Shown here one piece after another: positions 1 to 7,436 of a DNA stretch of 39,017 nucleotides. Source of the stretch: an uncultured Lachnospiraceae bacterium. GTDB lineage: Bacteria; Bacillota; Clostridia; Lachnospirales; Lachnospiraceae. Under the pieces are notes generated by a model. The model searched no databases, was not told where the DNA came from, and was given only the letters and a program-made list of their open reading frames with translations. The DNA lies in assembly GCA_947178125.1 (NCBI GenBank), contig CAMWXB010000038.1, forward strand, positions 1 to 39,017, in the 5' to 3' direction. Within the stretch, counting starts at the first letter, position 1. Each line of letters begins with the position of its first letter. The translations under genes were made by a program, and so were the position numbers.

Positions 1-332
1 CTTTCCCCGGTTTCTAGCCGGAGATTTCTTTGTAACTATAATTTTACAACCGGCAGTGAAAGGAAAAAGTATAAAAATATATTGACACAATGGAATTAGA
101 AAAAGTAGTGGCATTGTTTTGTAAAAGGGTTGAGAATTACTAGATGCGGTGTAAGATTGTTAAAGTGACTGACATCATTTAAAATAACAAGAAAGAGTAT
201 CCGCATTCTTTAAAAAGGTTTATCGAAATAATTTATAGTGCATTTTGGATACATCAATTATGAAGCCAGTGTAGCGTGTTGGAAAGATTGTTTTGACAAT
301 AGGGATATAACGATAGAAAGCAGGTGAAGAAT
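1..332. other. Left-edge intergenic region, no gene seen
   Basis: AT-rich sequence with no open frame that looks coding. TTGACA at 293-298 lacks a convincing -10 box at the right spacing, so I do not call a promoter. A short CCGG-bounded repeat near 8-22 is too small to mean much. The region probably holds the promoter of the gene at 333 and the end of whatever lies to the left. Confidence 0.4.
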
Positions 333-1700
333 ATGCCAGAACATCAGACAATAGAATGGAAAGAATCATGGCATGACGAGTTCTTAGAGTGGATTTGCGG
401 ATATGCAAACGCTTATGGCGGAACGCTCTATATTGGCAAAAATGACAATGGAGATGTTGTTGGACTCGGCGATAAAGACAGGAAAAAACTTTTGGAAGTT
501 ATTCCGAATAAGATTACGGATACAATGGGTATTGTAGCCGATGTCAATCTGCTATACGAAAATGACTTGCAATACATTGAGATAATTGTGGACAAGTATC
601 CTTCTCTCATCAGTTATCATGGCAAATATTTTTATCGTTCCGGCAGCACGATGAGAACGATAACAGGAAAAGAACTGGACAAAGCAATTCTGAAGTCGCA
701 GGGCAGAACTTGGGATGGTATGCCGATTCCGAAGTTGAAAGTGACAGATTTACGAAGAGAAGCAATTGACTTACTGAAAGAAAAGGCTATAAGAAGAGGA
801 AGGCTGACAGAGGAAGAAACAAGAGTTGATGATACAATATTGATAGAGAATCTTCATTTAATAGATGAAGACGGGTACCTAATAAGGGCAGCAATGTTGG
901 CATTCTATAAAGATCCGGAGAAATGGGTTACAGGCTCCTATATTAAGATTGGGTATTTTGGAAATTCCGATGCTGATTTGAAATATCAGGATGAAATACA
1001 TGGTTCTCTGATTGAACAGGTGGATAAGGCAGTTGATTTAGTCTATACGAAATATCTGAAGGCATTGATTTTTTATGATGGTATTCAGAGAGTTGAACAG
1101 TTTATGTTTCATCAGGATGCTTTTCGTGAAATATTGTTAAATGCAATTGTGCATAAGGACTACAGTAGTTGCAACCCTATCCAGATTAGTGTGTATGAAG
1201 ATAAAATATATATCTGGAATGATGGAGAAATGCCGTCAGAGTTAGATTCAACAGATAAGTTATTCATGAAGCATTCTTCTAAGCCGTATAATCCCAAACT
1301 GGCGGGTGTTTTCTTTAAGAGTGGAATGATTGAGGCATGGGGAAGAGGATTTGACAAAATCAGAGAAGCGTGTGCAAAGTATGATGGTCCGCTGCCAGAA
1401 TATAATATAAGTGCATCTGGGATTATGGTGCTTTGTAAGGCGTGTGATAAATATTTGGAATTGCTGTATGGGAAACGGTATCCTGTTCAAAGTGAACAAG
1501 ATGATGAACAGGATGTAGTTAAAGCTATCATTGATTTTTGCTCACAACCCAAATCGGCGAAAGAAATTGTAGAAAAATTTGCTTTTCCCAATCGGCTATA
1601 TCTTAAGAGGCATTTTCTTGATGAAATGCTAATGAATAAAAAATTGAAGATGACATTGCCTGATAAACCATCAAGCAGAAATCAAAAATACTATTCATAA
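333..1700 (+). CDS. AlbA_2 (Schlafen-like) domain ATP-binding protein, putative transcriptional regulator
   Basis: The protein has 455 residues. An N-terminal AlbA_2 domain (about 5-110) carries the family pattern EWKESWHDEF and AYGGTLYIGKNDNG. A GHKL/HATPase_c_4-like region at about 250-360 carries NAIVHKDYSS and WGRGFDKI. A C-terminal winged-helix-like segment ends in PDKPSSRNQKY, typical of this family. Such proteins are usually called DNA-binding or ATP-dependent helicase-like regulators; the real role is mostly unknown. They are common in accessory regions of Firmicutes. I prefer ATG 333 because AGGTG at 322-326 sits 6 nt ahead; an in-frame GTG at 324 is the alternative. Near residue 385, YPVQSEQDDEQD is encoded by a perfect 10-bp inverted repeat (1480-1489/1505-1514). 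It lies where relatives have TPQV-type repeats. Confidence 0.85.
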   Translation: MPEHQTIEWKESWHDEFLEWICGYANAYGGTLYIGKNDNGDVVGLGDKDRKKLLEVIPNKITDTMGIVADVNLLYENDLQYIEIIVDKYPSLISYHGKYFYRSGSTMRTITGKELDKAILKSQGRTWDGMPIPKLKVTDLRREAIDLLKEKAIRRGRLTEEETRVDDTILIENLHLIDEDGYLIRAAMLAFYKDPEKWVTGSYIKIGYFGNSDADLKYQDEIHGSLIEQVDKAVDLVYTKYLKALIFYDGIQRVEQFMFHQDAFREILLNAIVHKDYSSCNPIQISVYEDKIYIWNDGEMPSELDSTDKLFMKHSSKPYNPKLAGVFFKSGMIEAWGRGFDKIREACAKYDGPLPEYNISASGIMVLCKACDKYLELLYGKRYPVQSEQDDEQDVVKAIIDFCSQPKSAKEIVEKFAFPNRLYLKRHFLDEMLMNKKLKMTLPDKPSSRNQKYYS

Positions 1701-1826
1701 AAATATCTTGTTCATTATCCTGTTCAAAGTGAACAAGATATGAATCTAGGGGAAATAGGAAAATCTATAGTCGGTGCTTCGGAGAATAATTTGAATATTG
1801 AATCAAGTAATTCTCAAGTTAAATAA
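1701..1826 (+). other. In-frame coding remnant after the AlbA_2 gene stop, with a 12-bp stem hairpin
   Basis: The frame of the preceding gene stays open for about 41 codons past its TAA. It repeats the residues YPVQSEQD found inside the protein. The matching DNA (about 24 nt) occurs at 1479-1502 and 1718-1741. ATATCTTGTTCA at 1703-1714 pairs perfectly with 1730-1741 around a 15-nt loop, so the site could also act as a 3' hairpin, though no T-run follows. The simplest reading is a remnant of a duplicated or recombined C-terminal end. The sequence from 1827 to 1886 has no further feature I can support. Confidence 0.5.
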
Positions 1827-1886
1827 ATTAAAAAGCTGATAATGGGGCGGTTCAAACACAAATTGATGGTGCATTAGAGAAGTCCC

Positions 1887-2153
1887 TCAATCCTCCTCGA
1901 TCACATGAATCTCCAGATAATCAAAATCAATACTTTCAATAAAATTATCTTGTGTGAACCGTGTCTTGTCATGCCGCTTAAAATCCTGAATATTGGCATC
2001 CAGCCAGATTGGTTTGCCGAGGTCGAACTGATAGCATACTTCATCGAGAGCATGAAAGACTTTATGCGTCCTCGTATCATCCCTGTCGTCACAGATAACG
2101 GTATCTTTTAACATATGATTGTTCTGAAATTCTTTAGCCCATAAACGAAACAT
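1887..2153 (-). CDS. Conserved hypothetical protein, 88 aa
   Basis: This small cytosolic protein has no signal peptide or membrane segment. I recognise near-identical short proteins from other Lachnospiraceae genomes, with the core DTRTHKVF..ALDE, KPIWLDANI.DFKRHDKTRF and a DYLEIHVIEED end. No function is known to me. The ATG at 2153 is preceded on the minus strand by AGAAAGG, a fair ribosome site. It stands alone on the minus strand, back to back with the membrane protein gene at 2484, and the giant inverted repeat 2217-2391 lies between them. The overlapping plus-strand and other minus-strand frames look like shadows. Confidence 0.75.
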   Translation of the reverse strand: MFRLWAKEFQNNHMLKDTVICDDRDDTRTHKVFHALDEVCYQFDLGKPIWLDANIQDFKRHDKTRFTQDNFIESIDFDYLEIHVIEED

Positions 2154-2216
2154 AACGCGACCTTTCTGCCATCGGTGGCAAAATGAATAAGTGGGAAGAA
2201 TGCTCTGCCAGAAATA

Positions 2217-2391
2217 TGTAACAGTTCAGCCGCCGGACAGGACGGGGTATGGTGCCTGCAAAGGCCCTTGAAAAGCGCCGGTGCTTAGCGAGGTTACACA
2301 CGAGCTTAGCATCCGCTGCGACTTTTCGCGGAGCGGAAGCGTGCCTTTGCAGGCACCATACCCCGTCCTGTCCGGCGGCTGAACTGTTACA
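2217..2391 (-). repeat. Long hairpin element L1: perfect 49-bp inverted repeat
   Basis: Bases 2217-2265 are the exact reverse complement of 2343-2391 (49 of 49), separated by 77 nt. Inside, 2301-2328 pairs imperfectly with about 2269-2292, giving a second stem with an 8-nt loop. On the minus strand the segment 2345-2327 reads GGCACGCTTCCGCTCCGCG. Most of it is unpaired between the outer and inner stems. The same motif sits at the same place in the elements at 20867 and 21111. No open frame or T-run is associated. It lies between two divergent genes, so it is not a simple convergent terminator. Confidence 0.9.
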
Positions 2392-2471
2392 GAGACATTA
2401 TACAAATCCCAGCCTGAAATGTAAATATCATATCGAAGCTTTTCCCCCTTTTTCTTTCCGCATAAAAATGC

Positions 2472-2477
2472 TAGAAT
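2472..2477 (+). promoter_or_regulatory. Candidate extended -10 box, possibly leaderless transcript
   Basis: TGCTAGAAT ends 6 nt before the ATG at 2484. Initiation at normal distance would begin at or near the start codon. No clear Shine-Dalgarno sequence precedes that ATG, which fits a leaderless message. There is only a poor -35 match (T-rich, about 2449-2454). The same extended -10 appears before the genes at 8944 and 23283. Confidence 0.35.
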
Positions 2478-2483
2478 GATGTC

Positions 2484-4175
2484 ATGAAAACGAGCAAAAC
2501 AGAAAAAACTTCAAAGACAAATAATTTATTCTCTACCAATCTATCGGCGCTTCCAAAGGACAGGCAGTTTCTGAAATATACATTTGGTCTTGGCTTTCTG
2601 CTGGCATTGTCCTTTGTCACCGGCAGTATGCTTACCCATGAACACCGTACATGCCGAAGCGTGTTGGAACTGATTCAAATGCTTGCCATCCTCTGCATTA
2701 TGACATTTATGTCATCTATTGTAGTGGGTATGATTTTTATGCTTTTTACGAAGCTGTGGGATGGCGGGATAAAGAGCCGGGCAGGCACAAAAGAATACGA
2801 CGGCTCGCGGGTATTTGCTTTTTATACGGTAGTCATCCTGCTTTGCTGGCTGTCCGTTTTTCTGGCATACTATCCGTCTGTCTTTGCATATGATGCGGAA
2901 GGGCAGCTTTATCAGGTTCTTGCACACGATTATAGCACCCATCATCCGTTATTACATACACTGTTTTTAGGGGCCTTTTTTAAGTTGGGAGAAAAACTGC
3001 CAGGCTCCTATTCTTCAGGTATGGCGCTGCATTCCATCGTGCAGATGTTTTTGATGGCGATGCTCCTGGGGTATGTGCTGACAGTTCTGTACCGGGAGAG
3101 GACATCGTGGGTGATGCGGTTATTGCTGCTTCTTTTTTATGCGCTGTTTCCGGCCAATTCTATTCTGGCGGTCAGCACAACGAAAGATGTGCTCTTTTCG
3201 GGGCTGGTATTGCTGTACGTCGTAAAATTATATCAGTGGTGCAATGGAAACTGTAAAATGACAAAAGGATTTGTCCTTTCTTTTATCCTGATTTCGGTCA
3301 CGATGCTGTTGTTTCGAAACAATGCGGTCTATGCCTGGTTTATCTGTCAGCCTTTCCTGTTTTATTTTGCGGGAAAGAGAAAGGCGCTGAAACGATATAC
3401 GGTAATCGCCGCGGCGACGTTTTTCCTGTTCTGTCTGGGAAGTATTGGATTGAAAGCGGCGGTATCCGCGCAAAACGGCAGTCCGCGGGAAATGCTCAGC
3501 GTGCCGCTTCAGCAAATGGCGAGAACGCGGGTCATGCACGAGGAAGAGATAGACGATGGGATGCGGCAGAAACTGGATTCATATCTTCCTTCGGAATGGG
3601 TATTCGCGGCCTATAACCCCTATCTGGCGGATCCTGTCAAGAACCGCGCCGTCATACATGACGATCCGGCCGGGCTGATGAAAACATGGGTGCGGCTGGG
3701 GATGCAGTTTCCGATGACTTATGTGGATGCTTTTCTGGATAATTCAATTGGTTACTGGTATCTGGCGGATAAAACGCATTCCACCATTTACGGCGTTGGC
3801 ACAGAGAGCGGTTTTGGATACCTTTCCACGGATAACAGGACGATGCCGGCCGGGTGTGAGATCATCAGACACAGTTATCTGCCGGGGCTTCGTGCATTCA
3901 TGGAGCGCATTGTGTCGGATAATGAATATCAGAAAATACCGGTCGTATCGGTCATTTTTGCACCGGCATTTTACTGGTGGATGCTGTGCTTTTATATTGT
4001 CTTTTTTCTGTATAGGAAAGAATGGGGGAGGTTGGTGCCGGTACTTTTTCTCGCTGCATATTATCTCACTCTGCTGTTATCGCCGACGGTATTGGTACGT
4101 TATATGTATCCGTATCTGCTATGCAGCCCCATGATGTTGTGCCTTATGAGTACAAAAAGAGAAAATATGGTATGA
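2484..4175 (+). CDS. Polytopic membrane protein, DUF6020-like, possible GT-C-type glycosyltransferase
   Basis: The product has 563 residues with at least ten hydrophobic segments, starting near residues 30-50, 62-85 and 107-128 and continuing to a cluster at the C-terminus (about 480-555). The loop after the third segment carries YYPSVFAYDAEGQ, followed by HHPLLHTL and later STTKDVLFS. This layout resembles DUF6020 proteins and more broadly GT-C polyprenyl-phosphate-sugar transferases, where an acidic residue in the first outer loop is catalytic. The family call is from memory; the GT-C link is inference. It probably acts on a surface polymer at the outer face of the membrane. The ATG at 2484 lacks a good ribosome site. 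No partner gene lies beside it; the next gene has its own promoter. Confidence 0.7.
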   Translation: MKTSKTEKTSKTNNLFSTNLSALPKDRQFLKYTFGLGFLLALSFVTGSMLTHEHRTCRSVLELIQMLAILCIMTFMSSIVVGMIFMLFTKLWDGGIKSRAGTKEYDGSRVFAFYTVVILLCWLSVFLAYYPSVFAYDAEGQLYQVLAHDYSTHHPLLHTLFLGAFFKLGEKLPGSYSSGMALHSIVQMFLMAMLLGYVLTVLYRERTSWVMRLLLLLFYALFPANSILAVSTTKDVLFSGLVLLYVVKLYQWCNGNCKMTKGFVLSFILISVTMLLFRNNAVYAWFICQPFLFYFAGKRKALKRYTVIAAATFFLFCLGSIGLKAAVSAQNGSPREMLSVPLQQMARTRVMHEEEIDDGMRQKLDSYLPSEWVFAAYNPYLADPVKNRAVIHDDPAGLMKTWVRLGMQFPMTYVDAFLDNSIGYWYLADKTHSTIYGVGTESGFGYLSTDNRTMPAGCEIIRHSYLPGLRAFMERIVSDNEYQKIPVVSVIFAPAFYWWMLCFYIVFFLYRKEWGRLVPVLFLAAYYLTLLLSPTVLVRYMYPYLLCSPMMLCLMSTKRENMV

Positions 4176-4251
4176 TAGACTTAAACTTATCATCTAACGC
4201 CGTGAAAAATAGACAATAATAATTAAAATTTGATAAAAAAATTGTGGAATA

Positions 4252-4280
4252 TATACATTTTGGGAGAAATGTGGTAGAAT
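4252..4280 (+). promoter_or_regulatory. Candidate sigma-A promoter of the alarmone synthetase gene
   Basis: TATACA (4252-4257), a 17-nt spacer and TAGAAT (4275-4280, preceded by TGG). The -10 is good and the -35 weak. It lies 78 nt upstream of the start at 4359. Confidence 0.5.
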
Positions 4281-4345
4281 ATACATATATTCAATAAGAG
4301 TGTCGTTCGGCGGCATGATCTGAGTAAAATGTGTGTAAAAGGAGC

Positions 4346-4369
4346 ATGAAAACTGAATATGGACGTTAG
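4346..4369 (+). other. Possible upstream mini-ORF overlapping the alarmone synthetase start
   Basis: ATG AAA ACT GAA TAT GGA CGT TAG. The ribosome site GGAG ends only 1 nt before this ATG but is 14 nt from the gene start at 4359. It could tune translation by coupling. It may equally be chance. Confidence 0.25.
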
Positions 4370-4991
4370 TACAGATAGAAATGATATTGACAGTTGGAAA
4401 GAGGTAACCCTGATTTATAATTCGGCATTAAAACAGATTTCAACGAAACTGGAAATACTGAATGATGAGTTTCAGCATGTGCACAGATACAACCCGATAG
4501 AGCATATTAAATCTCGTATTAAAACGCCGGAAAGTATTGTAAAAAAATTGAAGAAACATGGCTATGAATCCACGATCGGTAACATGGTGCGGTATGTGAA
4601 TGACATTGCGGGCATCCGTGTTATTTGTTCTTTTACTTCGGATATATACCAGATAGCGGAGATGATAAGTAACCAAAGTGACATTAATGTCATTTCTGTC
4701 AAGGATTATATTGTCAATCCGAAGCCGAGCGGGTATAAAAGTTATCATATGCTCGTGACGGTGCCGGTCTATTTGTCAGACCGTATCGAGCAGACAAAAG
4801 TGGAAATCCAGATCAGAACCGTTGCGATGGATTTCTGGGCGAGTCTGGAACATAAAATACATTATAAGTTTGAAGGCAATGCGCCTGATCAGATCAAAGA
4901 CCAGCTTGTGGAATGTTCGAGGATCGTATCGGATTTGGATGACAGAATGCTGAGTCTGAACAAAGAAATACAGAAGCTGGGCGAAGGATAG
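4359..4991 (+). CDS. Small alarmone synthetase (GTP pyrophosphokinase family, SasB/RelQ type)
   Basis: The protein has 210 residues made of one RelA/SpoT synthetase domain with no HD hydrolase and no TGS/ACT regulatory part, the architecture of RelQ-type enzymes. These transfer pyrophosphate from ATP to GDP or GTP to make (p)ppGpp in the cytosol. Visible family motifs are RYVNDIAGIRVIC (about 88-100), DYIVNPKPSGYKSYHM (about 122-137) and EIQIRTVAMDFWASLEHKI (about 151-169), including the catalytic glutamate of EIQIRT. The ribosome site GGAG (4341-4344) is 14 nt from the ATG. An 8-codon open frame, ATG 4346 to TAG 4369, lies closer to it and overlaps the start out of frame, so translation may be coupled or reduced. 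It is followed at once by structured element S1 and a terminator. Confidence 0.92.
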   Translation: MDVSTDRNDIDSWKEVTLIYNSALKQISTKLEILNDEFQHVHRYNPIEHIKSRIKTPESIVKKLKKHGYESTIGNMVRYVNDIAGIRVICSFTSDIYQIAEMISNQSDINVISVKDYIVNPKPSGYKSYHMLVTVPVYLSDRIEQTKVEIQIRTVAMDFWASLEHKIHYKFEGNAPDQIKDQLVECSRIVSDLDDRMLSLNKEIQKLGEG

Positions 4992-5054
4992 TGTGAGAAG
5001 TACTTCTAAAGCTCATGCCAGAGGGCATTTCGCTAAGAAGTACTAAGTCTCACA
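4992..5054 (+). repeat. Structured intergenic element S1 (two-stem element family)
   Basis: It begins directly after the TAG of the alarmone synthetase gene. The outer stem is TGTGAGA plus AGTACTTCT (4992-5007), pairing with AGAAGTACT (5036-5044) and TCTCACA (5048-5054), with a 3-nt AAG bulge. The internal loop is AAAG on the left and CTA on the right. The inner stem ATGCC/GGCAT closes an AGAG loop. The same plan recurs at 22154, 28062 and, on the other strand, 10614. A separate perfect 10-bp hairpin follows at 5057-5084. Confidence 0.7.
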
Positions 5055-5056
5055 TC

Positions 5057-5084
5057 GAAGAATGCCAAAAAACGGGCATTCTTC
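5057..5084 (+). other. Perfect 10-bp hairpin GAAGAATGCC / GGCATTCTTC
   Basis: Arms 5057-5066 and 5075-5084 with an 8-nt loop AAAAAACG. There is no T-run after it, so it is not an obvious terminator. It may stabilise the 3' end of the upstream transcript. Confidence 0.5.
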
Positions 5085-5121
5085 CCGACGAACTTGTTTG
5101 TCATAAGCTTTTGCTTGTCGT

Positions 5122-5178
5122 GAACTTTGTTTGTCTTGTGAATATTGGTGCCAAGACGCTTTTGGCGTCAGACCAAAG
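5122..5178 (+). repeat. Dispersed intergenic repeat D, copy A
   Basis: This 57-nt stretch is about 80% identical by eye to the minus strand of 8754-8699. The shared core reads GAATATTGG, then T or C, then GCCAAGACGCTTT. In both copies the same orientation points at a following gene: here the MATE remnant at 5240, there dinB at 8668. Confidence 0.6.
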
Positions 5179-5216
5179 AGCAGAGTATGTAGCAGATACA
5201 TACCCGGCTCTTTTTT
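5176..5216 (+). terminator. Rho-independent terminator
   Basis: AAGAGC (5176-5181) pairs with GCTCTT (5207-5212). An inner GTATGTA/TACATAC stem lies within. A run of six T ends at 5216. It probably ends transcription from the alarmone synthetase gene. Confidence 0.75.
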
Positions 5217-5239
5217 GCATGAAAGGAGAATCGTCATCG

Positions 5240-5670
5240 ATGACAGAAAATAAGAATGATTTTACACAGGGAAGTATTGTTTCCAAATTGCTGCGGTTCA
5301 TGCTCCCGATTTTAGGGGCTCTGATTTTGCAGGCAATGTACGGGGCAGTATCTTGGAGTCAAGCGATGCGGCAGTCATTGCGCGTGCAGCGGAGTATTTA
5401 AAAGGTTTTGCACCAGAAGCGGTCGTGACAGCGATTCTGTTCAGTTTTATCGGATATTACAACGGGCATTCCAGGACTTTATTCGTTATGCTGCAGGGAA
5501 TTGCCCAGACTTTTATCGTGCGTCTGCCCATGTCCTGGTTCATGAGTATAAAGCCGGATGCAAGCCTCACGACGATCGGTCTGGCGGCGCCCTGTGCAAC
5601 GGTATTTGGAATCGTGATCAATGTCCTCTATTTTGTGAAAATGAGTCGGGAAATGAAGACTGTACCATAA
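5240..5670 (+). pseudogene. MATE family efflux transporter remnant with large internal deletion
   Basis: The first 37 codons from ATG 5240 give MTENKNDFTQGSIVSK followed by LLRFMLPILGALILQAMYGA, a typical MATE N-terminus ending in the first membrane segment. At about 5350 the frame becomes nonsense and stops at 5401. From about 5353 the frame two bases on gives LESSDAAVIARAAEYLKGF and then the last membrane segments, SFIGYYNGHSRTLFVMLQGI through FGIVINVLYFVKMSREMK, as at a MATE C-terminus, stopping at 5670. Intact MATE proteins have about 450 residues, so roughly 300 are missing and the join is out of frame. The gene was a drug/sodium antiporter and cannot now make one. AAAGGAG precedes the start by 11 nt. 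Confidence 0.85.
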
Positions 5671-6137
5671 AGGTTTCTTAGGCAATGTTCATGAAAATCT
5701 CTATAAATGAGGAGTGCCCAGGCATCTTGCGACACCCGGGCTATTATGAAAAAATTTATCTATGTGTTTGTCATTTGTTATTATGTTTATATTATAGACA
5801 GAAATTATGAATAAATTATGAACATGGTGTGAAGTTATCGTTAATTCTTATAAAAAAATAAAAGGAGAAAAAGCGAAACTATAAAAAATGCACAAAAACG
5901 AAGGCGATGGATAGCAATTGCGGTTGAAAAGCTTTCGTGATATAATCATCGCAGGAGAAAAACAAGCGACGCGGAGCGGCATTTGTTTTTCTGCGATGGT
6001 CAACGAGCGAACGTCCGATGAAATCGGACAGGAAGCGCTGAAAGCGCGGTTTGCGAGTTTTATGACAATAGACGCAGCGCTGGCGCACAGCGTTCGCAGG
6101 AGAAAAACAAGCGACGAAAGAGAAAGGGGCCCCAGGG
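5671..6137 (+). other. 467-nt intergenic region and structured leader of the coiled-coil gene
   Basis: The left half is AT-rich. It holds a weak hairpin (GCCCAGG..CCGGGC, about 5718-5741) and a second possible promoter (TTGTCA 5768, TATTAT 5790). From 5947 it becomes GC-rich and full of hairpins. ATCGCAG..TTGTTTTTCTGCGAT pairs over 5949-5998. GTCCGAT-GAA-ATCGGAC is at 6013-6029 and GCGCT-GAA-AGCGC at 6035-6047. A 22-nt direct repeat, CGCAGGAGAAAAACAAGCGACG at 5950-5971 and 6095-6116, brackets this part. The plus-strand frame 5918-6157 is probably not a gene. Confidence 0.55.
5918..5946 (+). promoter_or_regulatory. Candidate sigma-A promoter of the coiled-coil protein gene
   Basis: TTGCGG (5918-5923), a 17-nt spacer and a perfect TATAAT (5941-5946). 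It would give a leader of roughly 185 nt made almost wholly of hairpins and the bracketing 22-nt repeat before the ATG at 6138. Confidence 0.6.
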
Positions 6138-6851
6138 ATGGATACTTTTATGGATAAATTTGCACAAAGGAAAAAAGCGCAGGGCATGATCGATGCCAAT
6201 GCGGCTGCGGATGCTGCAAATATGGAAAAACTGAAACGTCAGGTAAATGAGTATGAACTGTTATTGCAGGAGATGCGTAAAGTCAATTTAAAGACTGCCG
6301 AAAATGCCGGGCAGATGAGCAAGGCGATTCAGGCAGGTATCGAGAAAATCGAAGCATTTCAGGCCGACAATGCGGCGCATGCCGGACAGGAAAAGAATCT
6401 GTCGGAAATCAAAGGACAGTTAGAGATACTTTTGGCGGAAGTTAAAATGCAGAATGAAACGCTTTCTGCGGACATAAAGAAGCAGGGTGAAACGCTTTCT
6501 GCGGACATAAAGAAGCAGAATGAAACGCTTTCAGTTGATATAAAGGAGCAGCAGGAAACGCTTTCGGGAGAGATGAAGGAGCAGTTGGAAGCTTTTCTGC
6601 CGGAACTGAAAAAGCAGGTGGGAGAAGCCTCGAAACAGTCGGAGGACTTTTTCCACAAAGAGAGTGTGAAGGTCTATCGTAACGTACAGGCTGCCATGAC
6701 GGAAGAACTGAATAAACAGACGGAAGCTTTGACCGCATTGCAGAAAGAATCCGGTAAAAAACAGAAAGCCGTACTGCCGCTTACTGTCATCATTTTGTTG
6801 CTGCTTTTGGCGGATATTGCAGTTCATTTGTTAAATATTAAAATATTTTAG
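6138..6851 (+). CDS. Tail-anchored coiled-coil protein with 11-residue repeats
   Basis: The 237-residue protein has no recognised enzyme domain. Its charged helical body is almost all coiled coil (about 20-205). One hydrophobic segment lies at the extreme C-terminus (VLPLTVIILLLLLADIAVHL), predicting a C-tail anchor with the body in the cytosol. Residues 103-157 are five tandem 11-residue units of the type KKQNETLSADI. They are encoded by a 33-bp DNA repeat at 6444-6608 whose first three units are nearly identical. An 11-residue period suits a right-handed hendecad coil. AAAGGGG about 8 nt upstream supports ATG 6138; ATG 6150 is possible. Function unknown; a membrane-linked scaffold or spacer is a guess. 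Confidence 0.75.
   Translation: MDTFMDKFAQRKKAQGMIDANAAADAANMEKLKRQVNEYELLLQEMRKVNLKTAENAGQMSKAIQAGIEKIEAFQADNAAHAGQEKNLSEIKGQLEILLAEVKMQNETLSADIKKQGETLSADIKKQNETLSVDIKEQQETLSGEMKEQLEAFLPELKKQVGEASKQSEDFFHKESVKVYRNVQAAMTEELNKQTEALTALQKESGKKQKAVLPLTVIILLLLLADIAVHLLNIKIF
6444..6608 (+). repeat. 33-bp tandem repeat, five units
   Basis: Units at 6444, 6477, 6510, 6543 and 6576. The first three differ at only a few bases and the last two are more divergent, as expected from recent slippage at one end. Each encodes 11 residues of the coiled coil. Confidence 0.85.
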
Positions 6852-6866
6852 TGAGGCGGTTTCGAT

Positions 6867-7436
6867 ATGGCAAAACAAAATTTTAAACCGGGAAATATGC
6901 TTTATCCGCTTCCGGCCGTTCTGGTCAGCGTGGCGGATAAGAAAGGCAACAGCAATCTTCTGACAATCGCATGGACGGGCACGGTCTGTTCGGACCCGCC
7001 AATGGTGTCCATTTCCGTCAGGCCGGAGCGGTATTCGTATCATATGATAGAAGAGACGGGCGAGTTCGTTATCAACCTGACGACGGAAAAACTTGCCCGC
7101 GCTACCGACTACTGCGGTGTCAAAAGCGGCAAAGATGTGGATAAATGGAAAGAAATGAAGCTGCATAAAATACCGGGTGAAAAAGTAAAGGTTCCAATGG
7201 TGGAAGAAAGTCCCGTTAATCTGGAATGCAGAGTGACGGAGAAAAAGGAACTCGGCTCCCATCATATGTTCCTTGCAAAGGTCGTAGCGGTCCATGTGGA
7301 TGAAAGCTACATGGATGAGACGGGCCGGTTTCATTTGAACGACGCAAAGCCGCTCGTTTATTCGCATGGAAGATATCTTTCGACCGGAAAAGAAATCGGC
7401 TTTTTCGGGTACAGTGTTCAACGTAAAAAGAATTAA
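6867..7436 (+). CDS. Flavin reductase-like, FMN-binding split-barrel protein
   Basis: The protein has 189 residues. It matches the flavin reductase-like domain family, which binds FMN and reduces it or uses it with NAD(P)H. Visible patterns are NLLTIAWTGTVCSDPPMVSI (about 30-49), RPERYSYHMI and GEFVINLTTEKLA, followed by DKWKEMKL. A late AKVVAVHVDE strand completes the barrel. The substrate cannot be told. GAGGCGG sits about 9 nt before the ATG. The gene follows the coiled-coil gene by 15 nt, so the two may be cotranscribed. Its last 4 nt overlap the convergent end of dinB. Confidence 0.85.
   Translation: MAKQNFKPGNMLYPLPAVLVSVADKKGNSNLLTIAWTGTVCSDPPMVSISVRPERYSYHMIEETGEFVINLTTEKLARATDYCGVKSGKDVDKWKEMKLHKIPGEKVKVPMVEESPVNLECRVTEKKELGSHHMFLAKVVAVHVDESYMDETGRFHLNDAKPLVYSHGRYLSTGKEIGFFGYSVQRKKN

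Noticed and set aside
2249..2479. 76-codon plus-strand frame
   Set aside because: It is mostly the loop and right arm of the inverted repeat L1; composition is unlike the neighbouring genes.
5015..5239. Frame extending the MATE remnant upstream
   Set aside because: It runs through element S1, a hairpin, repeat D and a terminator; the MATE-like sequence begins only at 5240.
5746..5814. 22-codon frame MKKFIYVFVICYYVY..
   Set aside because: AT-rich chance frame without a ribosome site; it overlaps a promoter-like stretch.
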